Origin: Hermatobates lingyangjiaoensis
Taxonomy: Eukaryota > Arthropoda > Insecta > Hemiptera > Hermatobatidae
Reading direction: 5' to 3'
DNA length: 64,000 nt
Assembly (NCBI GenBank): GCA_026182355.1
Contig: JAPFBL010000379.1
Span: 62,001 to 126,000 of the forward strand
The translations under genes and the position numbers were made by a program. The first letter of the stretch is position 1; every line of letters starts with the position of its first letter. A model generated the notes under the pieces. That model made no database searches. It saw only the letters and a list, made by a program, of their open reading frames with translations, and was not told the origin of the DNA. Positions 21,116 to 32,404 of this stretch are shown piece by piece.

Positions 21116-21819
21116 CTTCATCCACTGACTATCTGACTACTTTTCCAACATCATGAAATTGCAATCCAGGATCTGACTTCAGACTGCTGTTATTAGTCCC
21201 AGGCTTCTTGACTAAAACCATTGAAAACCATAATAACAAGACCACACGACCGCGAATACATCATTACTGTACAGATGAACTTAATATCTGACATGAATTA
21301 CTGACATTCCAAGTTATAGTAGCACAGTAAGCAAGCAGTAGAAGGCCTGTGGTCTGGAGCTGCTAGTTACGACGTGCACTATAGTGCGCGGATAAAGTCG
21401 TCGGTCGTTGGTGATAAAGATGTTAACATGGAAAGAGATGCTAGTTATAAGGGTATTGGAGGCACATTTTACATTTATTGTGGCATACTTCTCCAGCATA
21501 CCATTTCAAAAGAAAAGAAAATGGATATTATTCATACAGCATGCTAAGTTATCAAGCATTGTATTAAGAATTGGCAGTACTACTTTAAAATTCACTGGTC
21601 ATGTAAGAGTTTCACTGGCTAAAAATATACATCAGTGGTGTGATACAGAAAAATAAGAGTGTATATTGATGACAATATGCTGAATAGCTGGCATCAACTT
21701 TGATTTGAGTATGTAAAATTGACTAATTGCTAATGTATTTTTTCTTAATATACATTCATAGCAACCATATAACAAAGTATAATAGGCAGGAAAAAAATAA
21801 CACCCACTCAGAGTGAATT
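21116..21819. other. No recognisable feature
   Basis: AT-rich. A 21408-21656 open frame lacks family resemblance and is probably random. Confidence 0.45.
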
Positions 21820-22320
21820 GGTATATATGATTTTTGACAAATGGAAAGAAAAGTGGTTTTTATTAAATACTGGTAACTCATGAAACTCCCAGTATAGTAA
21901 TTATGTAAAATACCAAAAATATAAAACATCATTCAAAACTGAAAACATCTTTAAAGAAAAATAAATTTAATTATATGACATCTTAAATTAAGAATTATCA
22001 TAAAACGACATTTTTTCTTAGATGTTTCTGACATTTGTCAGACAAAATAGAAATAATTTCAAGTTTTGAATGGGAAAATTTGCCTTAAATATTGAATGTA
22101 GAAGTAGGTCAGATTATACTAAGAATATTATATGCATCAGTGGTGTGATATTAAAAAATAAGCATATATATTGATAAGTGAATCAATCACTATATGAACT
22201 ACCTACAGGAATGAAAAAATAATAAACATCTTTCATTTAGACATTTATATTAAACCAAAATGGAACATTATATAGTATATACTCAAGAAGTTTTATAGTA
22301 TGTCTATTTTGTAACTTTCG
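21820..22320. repeat. Dispersed repeat, inverted copy of 14556-15010
   Basis: See the partner copy. The two lie about 7 kb apart in opposite orientation and could pair in the nascent transcript. Confidence 0.55.
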
Positions 22321-23385
22321 ATGTGTCCTAAGTATACGAGTAAAAGCTTGTTGAACACTGCTCTAAATGTAACTCTGTAATTGTTAAATAATTGACTTGA
22401 GTATCCATATTTAAAACAGTCAATTCATGCTTTATAAACATTCAATGAGAAGGTCATTTAATACCACTTTAATGATAACAAGTAGATGTATGATCACTGA
22501 GTTGTTCATTTGGTTTAGCTATAACTTCTCTTATCAGTAATCAACTTCATGAAACAAAATAACCTAATATTGTTAACCAAGAGTCGATTGATTTCTTATT
22601 TTTGTCAAAAATAAAAAAAGGAACGTTGTTTAGAATACTAATAGACATATTATTTAAGTTTAGTAATATTTTTCTAAATTAAGTAATATTTAAGCTTAGT
22701 TAGAATCCCACATAGCAAGATCAAATAAATAATTTGATCTTTATGACACATTAACTGCTCTAGATTTGTCTACAAATATCTTCTTTAAAAAAATATGAAA
22801 TTAAAAAATGTAATGTTAATTTCATGAAACATTTTAGTGAGATTTGTTAAACCTATAACACCACTTTCATGAATAATATCTAAAGAAGACCTTAAAAGTT
22901 ATATAAAACAAAAAGAATAATTATTGAAGTTTAAATAACCTTTGAAATATGAAAATGTTTTCCATTTGTGTTATTTCAATTTTTCAATTATAATATGTTG
23001 CATAGTTGTTTTATGAACTGTGAATTACAGTATAGAAATAAAGAAAAGCTTCAAAAACTGTTCAACTTTGAAAGAATGTACTCTATATCAATCATTTATT
23101 TGATTATGTTATGCCTCAATATTTGTATTAATTTATTTTAAATAGCTTAAAACCATTTCTTTATTCTTCATGAAATTGCTTTGTATCATTGTTATTAATT
23201 AATAACAAAATTCAATAACTATTAACACTTATAACGCTAAATTCTTGAACCATACTTGTATGTTGCAAGGTATAAGAAAAGAAGTTTAATAAAATTAATG
23301 TTATAAATGCATTTATTATAACTCATTACCAAATAGTTGTAAGACCAAAGAAATGTTCAATTTGGATTTATAACTGTCAAAATTC
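22321..23385. other. No recognisable feature
   Basis: Uniform AT-rich intronic DNA with no coding or repeat signal that I can identify. Confidence 0.5.
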
Positions 23386-23448
23386 AAACAATCTACTCAT
23401 TCTGAAGTAAAATGGATAAACCAACAAAAGTCTCCACACAAATGAAGT

Positions 23449-23494
23449 TTTATTCAACGCGTTTCGAACACTTTGTGTTCATCATCAGGAAGAC
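23449..23494 (-). ncRNA. Hammerhead ribozyme, stem III ACGCGT (left arm)
   Basis: Minus strand: CTGATGA, T, GAACAC-aaa-GTGTTC, GAAA, ACGCGT, T, GAATAAAAC. The core is intact. Confidence 0.8.
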
Positions 23495-23549
23495 ACTATA
23501 ATACAAATTATATCTAATTAGTTACAAAAATTAGAGTGAAAATTATAGT

Positions 23550-23598
23550 GTCTTCCTGATGATGAACACAAAGTGTTCGAAACGCGTTGAATAAAACT
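23550..23598 (+). ncRNA. Hammerhead ribozyme, stem III ACGCGT (right arm)
   Basis: CTGATGA at 23556-23562, T, six-pair helix II GAACAC/GTGTTC, GAAA, ACGCGT 23582-23587, T23588 as cleavage nucleotide. CTTC before the core pairs in part with GAA after the cut. Confidence 0.8.
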
Positions 23599-23700
23599 TC
23601 ATTTGTGTGAAGACTTTTGTTGGTTTATCCATTTTACCTCAGAATGAATAAATACCACACAATTACGGATTGCACAACTAATGATTTAAACAATCTACTC

Positions 23701-25206
23701 TTTTAACTGTTCTAAAGTAAATAATTACAATACTTAAAAGTATCTTCCTAACAAAATAATTTTTAAATTCATTATCATTGAAGTTAGTTCTTCCATATTT
23801 TAAAACCTTAATAATAAGCAGTATAATAAAACTCAACACAACTAAAAACAACCTGAAAAACCAAAGAAATTAAAAAAATGGTCAAAGTTTTAATTTACTT
23901 TCTTATCTAATTCAAACAAATAATTTAAGAGACTAAAACACTTGAAGAGCAATGTCATTCAAAACTAAATAAATTTAATTAAAACAAAGGTATAGATAAT
24001 ATTTCTTAAACATTTAACATTTCTTCAGTTAGAGTTATAAATTACAACATAGAAATAAACTAAAGGTACAAAAGTATGCAAGTATTGATTTGATCATGCT
24101 AAATTTCAATATTTGTATTAATTCATTTTTGATTATTTTAAAGTTAAAAAAAAAACAAAGTGAAAAGTTGAACCAGTGGGTTTCATTCTTTGCTCATGTG
24201 CATCGATGTTATTGTGTAATCTATTACTACATATGCTTGTTACGTAGAATATGCGTAGTTGTATATTTGTAAATAAAGATGTCAAAAAAAAAAGATTATT
24301 TTAAAGCAATTTTCTTATTCTCAAGGTAATAGATAAGAAATAGATAAAGGAAATAGGATATCATTGTTAATTAATTATTTAATAAAATAAGTACAGGTAT
24401 TGACTTCATGAAATGTTTAATATTAAGAAAACTAAACTAAAATTTTTAAAATAAATTCATATCACTGAATGAATCTGCAAGCTCAGGTTATACTTAGGTT
24501 AGGTTATACAATCATACTTATTAAGTGTTGAAATAAGTATAATTGAAACTAGGAACAGCCTTTATTAGTTTTAAATTACAAGAATTGTTGATAATGCAAC
24601 AACTGTCCATTCAATTGAATTAGCTTATTTTCTCTTTTATACAAACATCACAGCATAAAGGTATATCAAGTGGAAGAATTTGAATTGAATATTTTACATA
24701 ATGTTGTTTTCAATTTATTTGTTTTATTCTAATTAAACTCTGAATTTGTATTATTGTTTCAATGAAACAAAAATGTTTTAAACACAGCCAATCCAACAAA
24801 CTTAAATAAACTTAATTAAACTTTATTTAAATTTAAAATTAAATTCGGTTTAAACTATTTATTACAAACAATTTTTTTTAATAAAATATTTAACTTTTTT
24901 GATAAATAGACCATGTGTTTTTATATTTTGTTCTTTGAAAACTTGAAGAAACACAAATATATTGAAAATGTTTATATATGTATATTATAATTGAAAAGAA
25001 AAAGAAAATAGTTTAACTAACCTAGATTTAAAGCGGCCATATTGTTGGAAGATAATCTCTAAGTAAACTGCTTATTTTTTTCATCTTTTATTAATAATAA
25101 AGAAATTAAACAATAATAATAAATACGTAAATAACTGAAAACACTTTCGTACTTACTAAGTTACAGTAGTGGTATATTACATGTTTAGAGTCCAGAGGTT
25201 AGGTTT
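23701..25206. other. No recognisable feature
   Basis: AT-rich DNA with no supportable gene. A 24090-24272 open frame is probably random. Confidence 0.5.
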
Positions 25207-25990
25207 ATTACTAAAGATATCGAAACTATCATAACTGATACAGAACTAGCCATAAAATTAATACTAAAGATTTCGAAACTATCATAACTGATACAGAACT
25301 AGCCATAAAATTAATACTAAAGATTTCGAAACTATCATAACTGATACAGAACTAGCCATAAAATTAATACTAAAGATTTCGAAACTATCATAACTGATAC
25401 AGAACTAGCCATAAAATTAATACTAAAGATATCGAAACTATCATAACTGATACAGAACTAGCCATAAAATTAATACTAAAGATATCGAAACTATCATAAC
25501 TGATACAGAACTAGCCATAAAATTAATACTAAAGATATCGAAACTATCATAACTGATACAGAACTAGCCATAAAATTAATACTAAAGATTTCGAAACTAT
25601 CATAACTGATACAGAACTAGCCATAAAATTAATACTAAAGATATCGAAACTATCATAACTGATACAGAACTAGCCATAAAATTAATACTAAAGATATCGA
25701 AACTATCATAACTGATACAGAACTAGCCATAAAATTAATACTAAAGATATCGAAACTATCATAACTGATACAGAACTAGCCATAAAATTAATACTAAAGA
25801 TATCGAAACTATCATAACTGATACAGAACTAGCCATAAAATTAATACTAAAGATATCGAAACTATCATAACTGATACAGAACTAGCCATAAAATTAATAC
25901 TAAAGATATCGAAACTATCATAACTGATACAGAACTAGCCATAAAATTAATACTAAAGATATCGAAACTATCATAACCGATACAGAAATA
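25207..25990 (+). repeat. 53-bp minisatellite, about 15 copies, within PLE coding DNA
   Basis: The unit starts ACTAAAGATATCGAAACTAT and continues CATAACTGATACAGAACTAG, CCATAAAATTAAT. A few units have ATTTCG for ATATCG. The last unit runs straight into PLE reverse transcriptase sequence (TIITDTEIAIKLIPINEEN), so the array arose by amplifying part of the ORF. As 53 is not a multiple of three, each added copy shifts the frame. Confidence 0.9.
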
Positions 25991-27833
25991 GCCATAAAAT
26001 TAATACCAATCAATGAAGAAAACCACGTTAGGCACTTAGCATCGGAAATAATAGATAAAACCATAAATAACAGCAAAAATAACGAAATTAAAAACCAAGA
26101 AAGTTATATTCTTAGAAATATCAAAAAGAAAATAAAAAAGTCAACGCGATTACAACTAAAGCGGACAAAGGTAACTCTATAATAGTGATAAATAAAGCAG
26201 AATACATTAAAAAAACGCTCGAATTTATAGGTAAAAACAAATAAGAAAAACTAAAGAACGACCCAACTAAAAAATTGCAGAATGAAATTAGGAACGTAAT
26301 CAACAAATCCAAAAATATAATAAAACCTAACGAATCATATAAGTATTTAAACATGAATCCAAATGCCCCTCAGTTAAAAGCTCAAATCAAAGAACATAAG
26401 GTAGGAGAGCCTATTAGGCCGGTTATAAATTATAGGAACGCACCCGCATATAAAATCTCAAAAGAATTAGCTAAAATAATAAAAAATAACGTTAATCTAC
26501 CAAATAGTTATAATATTAAAAACTCGGTTGATTTAGTAAATAAAATAAAATATATAAATATAAATGAAAAAACTAAATTAGTATCATTCGATATAGAAAA
26601 TCTGTATACATCAATCCCCGGTTCGGAAGTAATAAAACTAATAGAAAAATAGATAAACAAAATGGTCAGAATAAAAATATAGATGAAATAATAAAATTAA
26701 CTACTACAACTTTAAAGCAAAACTATTTTAAATTTAATAATGAGTTCTATTTAGCGAAAGATGGATTAGGAATGGGACACCCAACATCTGCTATTCTATC
26801 AGAAATATTCTTACAGGAACTAGAAGGAGTATTTGTCAATATTTTAAAAGAGAAATTCAATGTAATTCATTATAACAGAGACGTGGATGACTCCTTCCTA
26901 ATTATAAATAACCCTAGCGAAGAGAATATAATAAAAATAAAAAATTATCTCAATTCGATAAATAATAAAATTAAATTCACTCAATAAATAGAATCAAACA
27001 ATAAAATAAATTTTCTAGACCTAACTATTGAAAAAACCGAAAATAAACTTAAATTTAAAATATTTAGAAAACCAACCGCGATTGATATAACCATACATAA
27101 TTCTTCAATTCATTCGAAGCCACAAAAAATTTCTGCCTTTCGGTATACGATAGATCGATGAATCAAAACAACTATAATAAGGAATTAAATAAAATTAAAA
27201 AATTGCAACGAATAACGGTTATAATGCAAGCTTAATAGAAAAAATAAAATTAATGACAAATACTAAAGCTCTAACAATAATGAAAACGCGTCTATAACAT
27301 ACCTAGGAAATATTAGTTAAAAAATAGCGAACCTAATAAAACGATACAACATAAATGTAGGATTTAAAACTAATAATTCTATATGTCAAATATTAACTTG
27401 CTCAACCGAAAATGTAATTAATAAATATGAAAAAAGCGGGGTATATAAATTAAAGTGTAGTGATTGTAATCAAATATATATTGGACAGACCCTAGGGAAG
27501 AACCCTAAAAATAAGATTTAAAGAACATCTTAAGGACTATTTAAATAATACAAATAAATCAAATTTGCAAACCACTTGACTGAACACGGACATACCATCT
27601 GACAGCTTAGAAAACACAATGTACTTACTACAGACAGGACAGAAAGGACAGCGACTCAACATAACTGAACAGATAGAAATATATAAACATAAAAATGGGG
27701 GTAAATTAATAAAAGAACAAATAAATTACCAATCCGATATTTTATGTAAATTACTAATAAAAATAAAAAGACGATTAGACAGGCAGGATGACGAAGTTAA
27801 AAAATATAAAAAACCCAAACTAGATAATAGCTA
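25991..27833 (+). pseudogene. Penelope-like element 1: RT plus GIY-YIG
   Basis: Read in order with frameshifts and stops: AITTKADKGNSIIVINKAEY (start of RT, about 26135-26240), KAQIKEHKVGEPIRPVINYR (26370-26440), TKLVSFDIENLYTSIPGSE (26570-26630), GLGMGHPTSAILSEIFLQELE (26766-26825), NRDVDDSFLI where YVDD is expected (26875-26905), INFLDLTIEK and FRKPTAIDIT (27000-27090), then GVYKLKCSDCNQIYIGQTLG (27440-27500), the GIY-YIG start, and a C-terminal EQIEIYKHKNGGKLI. Such enzymes copy the element at a nicked target. The Tyr-to-Asp change next to the catalytic aspartates and at least five frame breaks make it dead. It is more AT-rich than element 3. Confidence 0.85.
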
Positions 27834-28140
27834 AAAACCAAAAAAATCAAAATAACTAAATAAAAAAAAATAATAATATCAGGATAGCAGTGGACTTAAC
27901 AGATAACCAACCCCCTATATAACAGCTCAATAGGTGTGGACTTAACAGATACCAACACGGTATATACCATAACAGCTCAGTAGGTTTGTTGCGATCGAAG
28001 ATGGACAACGTCCGAAAGCGTTCCAACTCCAGAATCATCTTACGAGGTATGACGGTTTTACCTATTTCTAATATAAATCATACTAACCTCAGTGGTATTA
28101 ACAATATGCATGTATTAAACATATATTTTCTGATGCATTC
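27834..28140 (+). mobile_element. PLE 1 3' terminal repeat with AGCGCT-class hammerhead
   Basis: It contains CAGTGGACTTAACAGATA direct repeats (27885 and 27930) and a hammerhead-like motif at 27990-28028 (core TCGAAGA, helix II GGAC/GTCC, GAAA, AGCGTT), then ACGAGGTATGACGG. The tail and ribozyme match the palindrome at 38.46-38.79 kb. C3 and U4 of the core are lost and stem III is mutated. Confidence 0.6.
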
Positions 28141-28439
28141 ATGGTGCGGTGGATGGGTGTCGAACAAGTGTGACTAATTAAATAATAAATAATATAAGTT
28201 GGTTGTTAACAAAGTTGAGTGTGGGTCTCTCCAGATATTTTAACTTAGTTTTTATTTCTGTTCGAATCGACAGTGTCTGTCGGGTCAGCTATAATGTTAA
28301 TAATTAAATACCAAATTAAGCTTTGCTAAAGGTATCACGACATTCACTAACAGTTAGTGAAGTTTGCCGGGTCAGTTTCTATAAATACTGAATTCCAATT
28401 TATATTAAAAACACTTCAGCTATGTAAGCAGTTACTGCT

Positions 28440-28900
28440 TAGTATTTACTCATGACTACATAGGAAAAGAAACACAAAAAGGATGTAATCAAACGTCGCG
28501 TTTCGAACACTTTGGTTCATCTATATCTACTATTATCTATAATACAAAGAAAAATATGTATAACAATTTAGAAATTGAATCGAGGAAAACAAGAAAAATT
28601 TAAACTTATATATAACCTAAAATTAGTTACATACCTGCCTCTGTAAGGTAATGTTGACTGATTAGGAAGTCATATTACCTTACTAAGGCAGTGATATAAC
28701 TTCTTTTAATTGTTTTCCTTTATTGTATATCTATTTTGTTTGTATTACAGATGGAACCTGATGATGAACACTAAGTGTTCGAAACGCCTTCGTTTTTTTT
28801 AATCATTGTATGATTAAATCCTTTTTGTGTGTGAAGGTTTAGTGTTTCTTTTCCCATGTAATAATGAAGATACTTGTTTTTGAATCTAAGTTTGATTACT
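28440..28900. mobile_element. Inverted-pair hammerhead element, ACGCGT class
   Basis: The left arm (28450-28560, minus) and right arm (28735-28860, plus) are inverted relatives of the 23.4-kb unit, with a longer centre containing another short inverted repeat (GTAAGGTAAT/ATTACCTTAC). The left-arm ribozyme is broken. Confidence 0.65.
28752..28796 (+). ncRNA. Hammerhead ribozyme motif, ACGCGT class (mutated)
   Basis: CTGATGA at 28758-28764, T, GAACAC/GTGTTC, GAAA, then ACGCCT instead of ACGCGT. Confidence 0.6.
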
Positions 28901-28974
28901 TAGAAAATATACAATTACGTACTACAGTATAAAAGTCCAAGATTATAGAGTCCAACTAGAACTACTACATTATA

Positions 28975-29050
28975 GAGTCCAAGGTAACGCAGTGGCTTGC
29001 GTGCTCGTCTCTGGTATGGTAGGTCCGGGGTTCGATTATGTTAAGAATTG
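28975..29050 (+). repeat. tRNA-SINE head fragment
   Basis: TCCAAGGTAACGCAGTGGCTT, then GGTCCGGGGTTCGATTA (box B). It is cut off soon after. Confidence 0.6.
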
Positions 29051-29059
29051 TGTTTAATC

Positions 29060-29312
29060 ACACAAATACACACAATGAACATTCTACTTTTGGAGTCCTA
29101 AAGTTTGCATAACTCAAGTGCGATTCGAGTAGGGGTCTTTAACGAGTACCTGACATCATACAGGCTCGGGACAGACGGCTTACGACTTCGTACTCAGATT
29201 TATTCACCTTTCACGTGAATAAATCAAGTTACAGGAGGGGATTGAACCCCTGACTACCAGTTCAGAGGCAAGTACATTAACCACTGAGCTAACCTGGCCT
29301 GCAAGGCAGCCA
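29060..29312 (-). repeat. tRNA-derived SINE
   Basis: Minus-strand head GGCCAGGTTAGCTCAGTGG at 29283-29302, box B GGTTCAATCCC, then body with TTCACGTG and the CGTAAGCCGT region, ending near 29060. Collinear with the copies at 58 kb. Confidence 0.75.
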
Positions 29313-29434
29313 TCCATGATTCAAAAGCTACAGGATTTGGTTGAAACTCACCAAGTCTTAGCCACAGACGATACAAGTCATCAAACAATGACTTGTCATA
29401 TAGTATTTTTATCGATAGACTGAAAGAGTAGAAT

Positions 29435-29700
29435 TTCTTATATATATATAGTTCAATATAGACAAAGAAACATAGAGAAATCAAAAGAACACACTTACAG
29501 TCTCTAATTTTCGGTTTGAACCGTCTTTAGGAGAGATAAGAGAGGGAAACCAAGCGCACTGGTTCAGAGACGGTTGGAGACCCAGTGTTCTTTTGATTTC
29601 TCTATGTTTCTTTGTCTATATTGAACTATATTTGTCATTTTTGGATCGTATTTCCAGCGGAAAAGTATATATATATATATATACGAGCCTTATGCGTTAG
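29435..29700 (-). mobile_element. AATT-class hammerhead element, inverted arms
   Basis: The arms 29448-29500 and 29585-29635 are inverted copies of AGACAAAGAAACATAGAGAA. The ribozyme at 29505-29535 has CTAAAGA for CTGAAGA (G5 lost), so it should be inactive. The right side continues ATTTTTGGATCGTATTTCC and ends at (TA)n. Confidence 0.65.
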
Positions 29701-29701
29701 A

Positions 29702-30060
29702 TTTTTTTTTTTTTTTTTGACTAACGTCAGGTTTAATGGTATTTCATACAGTTGATATGATTGAATGAATGCCTTTCTGACCGATTCAAAACGTGAGAAA
29801 TGTTTTCCTTGATTGGGAGTCTATCTCCTACCCTAACCCCCACCGCACCCCCTGAAGGAAGCAACCCTTGGCCGCCTGCCAATGCTGCCATTTGGCTAGC
29901 CGGCCAGCTCCTAAATCGCATTGCTGCCCCCACCCCCACGGGGGGCGACGCCAAAATCAATCCCTCAACGCCTCCAGCCCCATAGTAATGCCTCATTGAT
30001 TTCAGTAAACAAAATAACTTCTCAGGCATAAATTTCAAAAGCAAGCCAATAATTCAAATT
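29702..30060 (-). other. GC-rich insert with poly-A tail on minus strand
   Basis: A run of about 18 T at 29703-29720 would be a poly-A tail for a minus-strand transcript. Next to it is a 29810-29990 stretch far richer in G and C than anything nearby. The minus-strand frame 29733-30044 (GAGGVEGLILASPPVGVGA) has no family I recognise; the plus frame is proline-rich. It could be a retroposed transcript, part of a LINE, or foreign sequence. No function is claimed. Confidence 0.4.
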
Positions 30061-30094
30061 TAGGCTTATCTTTCAGGATAAGCATGTTTAGGAA

Positions 30095-30200
30095 TTTAAA
30101 AAAAAAATTACGTCTCCACATAAAAGATGTTAAAAAACATAACGCATTTCGAACACTTACTGTCTTCTTCAGGTTTACATCTAAAAAAGAAACATTCATA
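30095..30200 (-). mobile_element. ACGCGT-class hammerhead half-element
   Basis: The minus arm of the 23.4-kb family: CGTCTCCACATAAAAG, then the ribozyme at 30138-30172 (CTGAAGA, A, helix II partial GACA...TGTTC, GAAA, ATGCGT). The opposite arm is missing. Confidence 0.55.
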
Positions 30201-30886
30201 TCAATAAATTAATTAAGTCCAAGAAGCCTTGGCTTCTCCAACCAAGAGGTTACGAGAGCTATTAAAATGTACCTGGATAAGTGGTACACTACTAACCCAC
30301 CTACAATCCCAAGTACATACGTCTGTACTACCGAGGATACATGAACTCCCAGTACCAACAAGACGAGATGGCCCTCCAAAAATTAATAGTTAATAATGTA
30401 CAAACTGTCAACCCAGATGATCAAATTTAACTCACTATTTTCTACAAAAACCAGACTACAAAGAACCTACTAATATACAATAGACCTAAACAAGAAACCG
30501 CCGAGCTGCAGCGTAGCCACCTCATATATGAATATAAATGTACCACAGGGGACTGTGCAACCCTGCCTTCCAAGTATATAGGGCTGACTACGACGAAGCT
30601 TTTGCGGCGATTGACTCTACACCTTGCAGGAGGAGCACCGAAGAGCCATGCTGAAGAGGTTCATAAACAGAAATTAACAAGAGAGAACCTGACTGAGGGG
30701 ACAACTATTTTGCAAAGCTTACAAGACGACGTCAGACTACATATACTTGAAGCCCTCTACATTAAGGAATACGACCCTTCATTAAACATACAAAACAGTG
30801 ACCTTAAAGCTATACCCAGTTCAAAAAATTTTGATACCACCTATAAGTTTGTAAGAGAGGTAGGTGAAGGGACACGTCACAGGTAG
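30201..30886 (+). pseudogene. Penelope-like element 2: RT end plus GIY-YIG
   Basis: The upstream part (30240-30480) is a broken link region (YRGYMNSQYQQDEMALQKLI, stop, then LLIYNRPKQETAEL). From about 30510 a good frame reads HLIYEYKCTTGDCATLPSKY, IGLTTTKLLRRLTLHLAGGA, LTRENLTEGTTILQSL, HILEALYIKEYDPSLNIQ. This is the PLE GIY-YIG nuclease (Y..KC.....Y.IG.T....R...H) with its usual C-terminal helix. The nuclease is thought to nick the target to prime reverse transcription. The RT palm is missing, so the copy cannot act alone. It ends with TAG at 30885. Confidence 0.8.
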
Positions 30887-31049
30887 ATGGGTTCAGTGCC
30901 CTGCCCTGCATGCCTACACAGGCCCTCCCACCTACACCTCCCTCTCTTCTCCATACTTTATTTCCTTAGTTAGTTGTTAACTGTACCATAGTTAAGTTGT
31001 TCTCTATACCATAGCCTTAGTTTTGATTATAATTTTAGTTTATAGATTT

Positions 31050-31096
31050 TTTACCTGAAGATGGCTAATGTAAGCCGAAAGATCGTGTTTTAGATT
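31050..31096 (+). ncRNA. Hammerhead ribozyme motif, AGATCT class (mutated)
   Basis: CTGAAGA at 31055-31061, T, helix II GGCT/AGCC, GAAA, AGATCG. Confidence 0.6.
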
Positions 31097-31139
31097 AAGT
31101 CGTAAATTATAGTGTTAGAATAAAGTTTTAAAGTGTTTA

Positions 31140-31302
31140 GTGTTTACCTTCATGTCGTTACCAGAACTCCTCTGGAAAATACCCGAGAGTTACCGTAAAC
31201 TAGTGAGGAAACTAGAAAAAATCAGCCATAAATTGGTCAACGCAGAAGCTGCTGCCAACTTTAATAAAATATGTTTACAAGAAAATCTGCTGCCAATATA
31301 CA

Positions 31303-31310
<8 letters not shown>
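31140..31310 (+). pseudogene. PLE N-terminal segment
   Basis: An open frame in the terminal repeat of PLE 2: MSLPELLWKIPESYRKLV, RKLEKISHKLVNAEAAANFN, ICLQENLLPIYTN, then (TA)n-encoded Ile-Tyr. It is almost the same peptide as at 9.1 and 18.1 kb, which ties those solo copies to the PLE 2 lineage. Confidence 0.65.
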
Positions 31311-31346
<36 letters not shown>

Positions 31347-31355
31347 CTATATATG

Positions 31356-31391
<36 letters not shown>

Positions 31392-31392
31392 T
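31306..31392. repeat. (TA)n tract
   Basis: About 85 bp of near-pure TA between two oppositely oriented PLE ends. Confidence 0.95.
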
Positions 31393-31705
31393 GTATATTG
31401 GCAGCAGATTTTCTTGTAAACATATTTTAAAGTAGACGGCAGCTTCCGCATTCACGACCTTTTTTGCTGATGTTTTCCAGTTTTCTAACTAGTTTTCCTT
31501 GGTAGGGAGTCATTTCGTGAAGGAGTTGTCCCAGAGACATCGAAGAATGCTTGTAAGTAAAAATATATTATTGAGTAACCTACGAAATTATTTCTTCGAT
31601 GTCTCTGAGACAACTCCTTCACGAAATCACTCCCTGCTAAAGAAAACTAGAAAACACCAGCAAAAAGGTCGTCAATGCGGAAGCTGCCGTCTACTTTAAT
31701 ATATA
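31393..31705. mobile_element. Inverted pair of PLE ends
   Basis: The minus copy (31393-31545: TNxxLPPSKRTFM-type N-terminal segment reversed) and plus copy (31595-31700: SLRQLLHEITPC, KKVVNAEAAVYFN with a stop) face away from a 50-bp spacer. A (TA)n tract follows at 31701. Confidence 0.65.
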
Positions 31706-31711
31706 TATATA

Positions 31712-31870
31712 TATCAATGATCAAACCACAATATGAAAAGAGAAAATAAAACTAAGATCTCTCAACCTTAACAAGCGGTCTTCGTCAGAGTCAAATAAAA
31801 AGCCATCTGAAACAATAGATGTAGAAAACATCTGGTGAGGGGTTGAGAAGAGTGGGAAGGAAGAGTGATA
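31712..31870 (-). mobile_element. AGATCT-class hammerhead element (decayed ribozyme)
   Basis: Same family as 2286-2450, with an extra body AACATCTGGTGAGGGGTTGAG shared with 35.46 and 36.0 kb. On the minus strand GAAA has become GAGA. Confidence 0.6.
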
Positions 31871-32404
31871 TTTTAAAAGGGTGAAAGTGCAGGAAAGAAC
31901 AAATGTTCAGAAAGGGATGTTTGGGGAAACAAAGGAATACAGTAAGTATGAGTAAAAAAGTATCTGCTAGCTGTCAATCCTGTTAGAAGTTTGAACTGTA
32001 CAGGGAATATATCGCGGCTTACAATAGGAAACAGATTTTTTAAATTAATATCCCAGGAAATCCCCAAAGGCCCCTGAAGGGAAAGTGACCAAGAGACTTA
32101 TTGTTGTGAATTACTCTAGTGACTTATAAATTTAATCTAAGTTTTATAACTTATTTTTCACACCAGGAAGTATAATTATTGGATTATCTCTTCCCTCCTG
32201 CCTCCATGTGCAAATATATATACTTCTTTCATAATTATCACTGGTAATGTTAGATTTACGTTGTTATGACTAAGTAAAATAAATAAATAAATAAAAAATT
32301 AAACAAGTTTTTTAAAGAAGTTACGGACAACTCGGTATTTGAACCTTCAGACACAGGGAGAAATTCCTCCATATGTCTGAATCCTGTCCTCGATGGAAAT
32401 TCAA
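31871..32404. other. No recognisable feature
   Basis: Includes a (TAAA)n-like tract at 32278-32302. No gene supported. Confidence 0.45.

Larger units (their letters stand above)
23386..23700. mobile_element. Palindromic hammerhead retro-unit with 13-bp TSD
   Basis: The 289-bp unit 23399-23687 is flanked by AAACAATCTACTC at 23386-23398 and 23688-23700. Its two arms are near-perfect inverted copies, each with an intact hammerhead pointing outwards. The right arm has an extra tail ending ATTGCACAACTAATG, and GATTGCAC-type tails recur at 44.18 and 57.14 kb. No ORF. The duplication shows the palindrome moved as one piece. Confidence 0.85.
30887..31310 (+). mobile_element. PLE 2 3' terminal repeat
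   Basis: It runs from the GIY-YIG stop codon through 3' DNA and a hammerhead to the start of the PLE ORF (31140 on), where it ends at (TA)n. It is the clearest case in the window of a 3' terminal repeat containing the beginning of the ORF. Confidence 0.75.

Noticed and set aside
25207..25990. CRISPR-like array
   Set aside because: A 53-bp head-to-tail minisatellite with no spacers, derived from PLE coding sequence.
29733..30044. A protein-coding gene of unknown family
   Set aside because: Both strands are open only because the region is GC-rich; no conserved motif or splice structure supports a gene.
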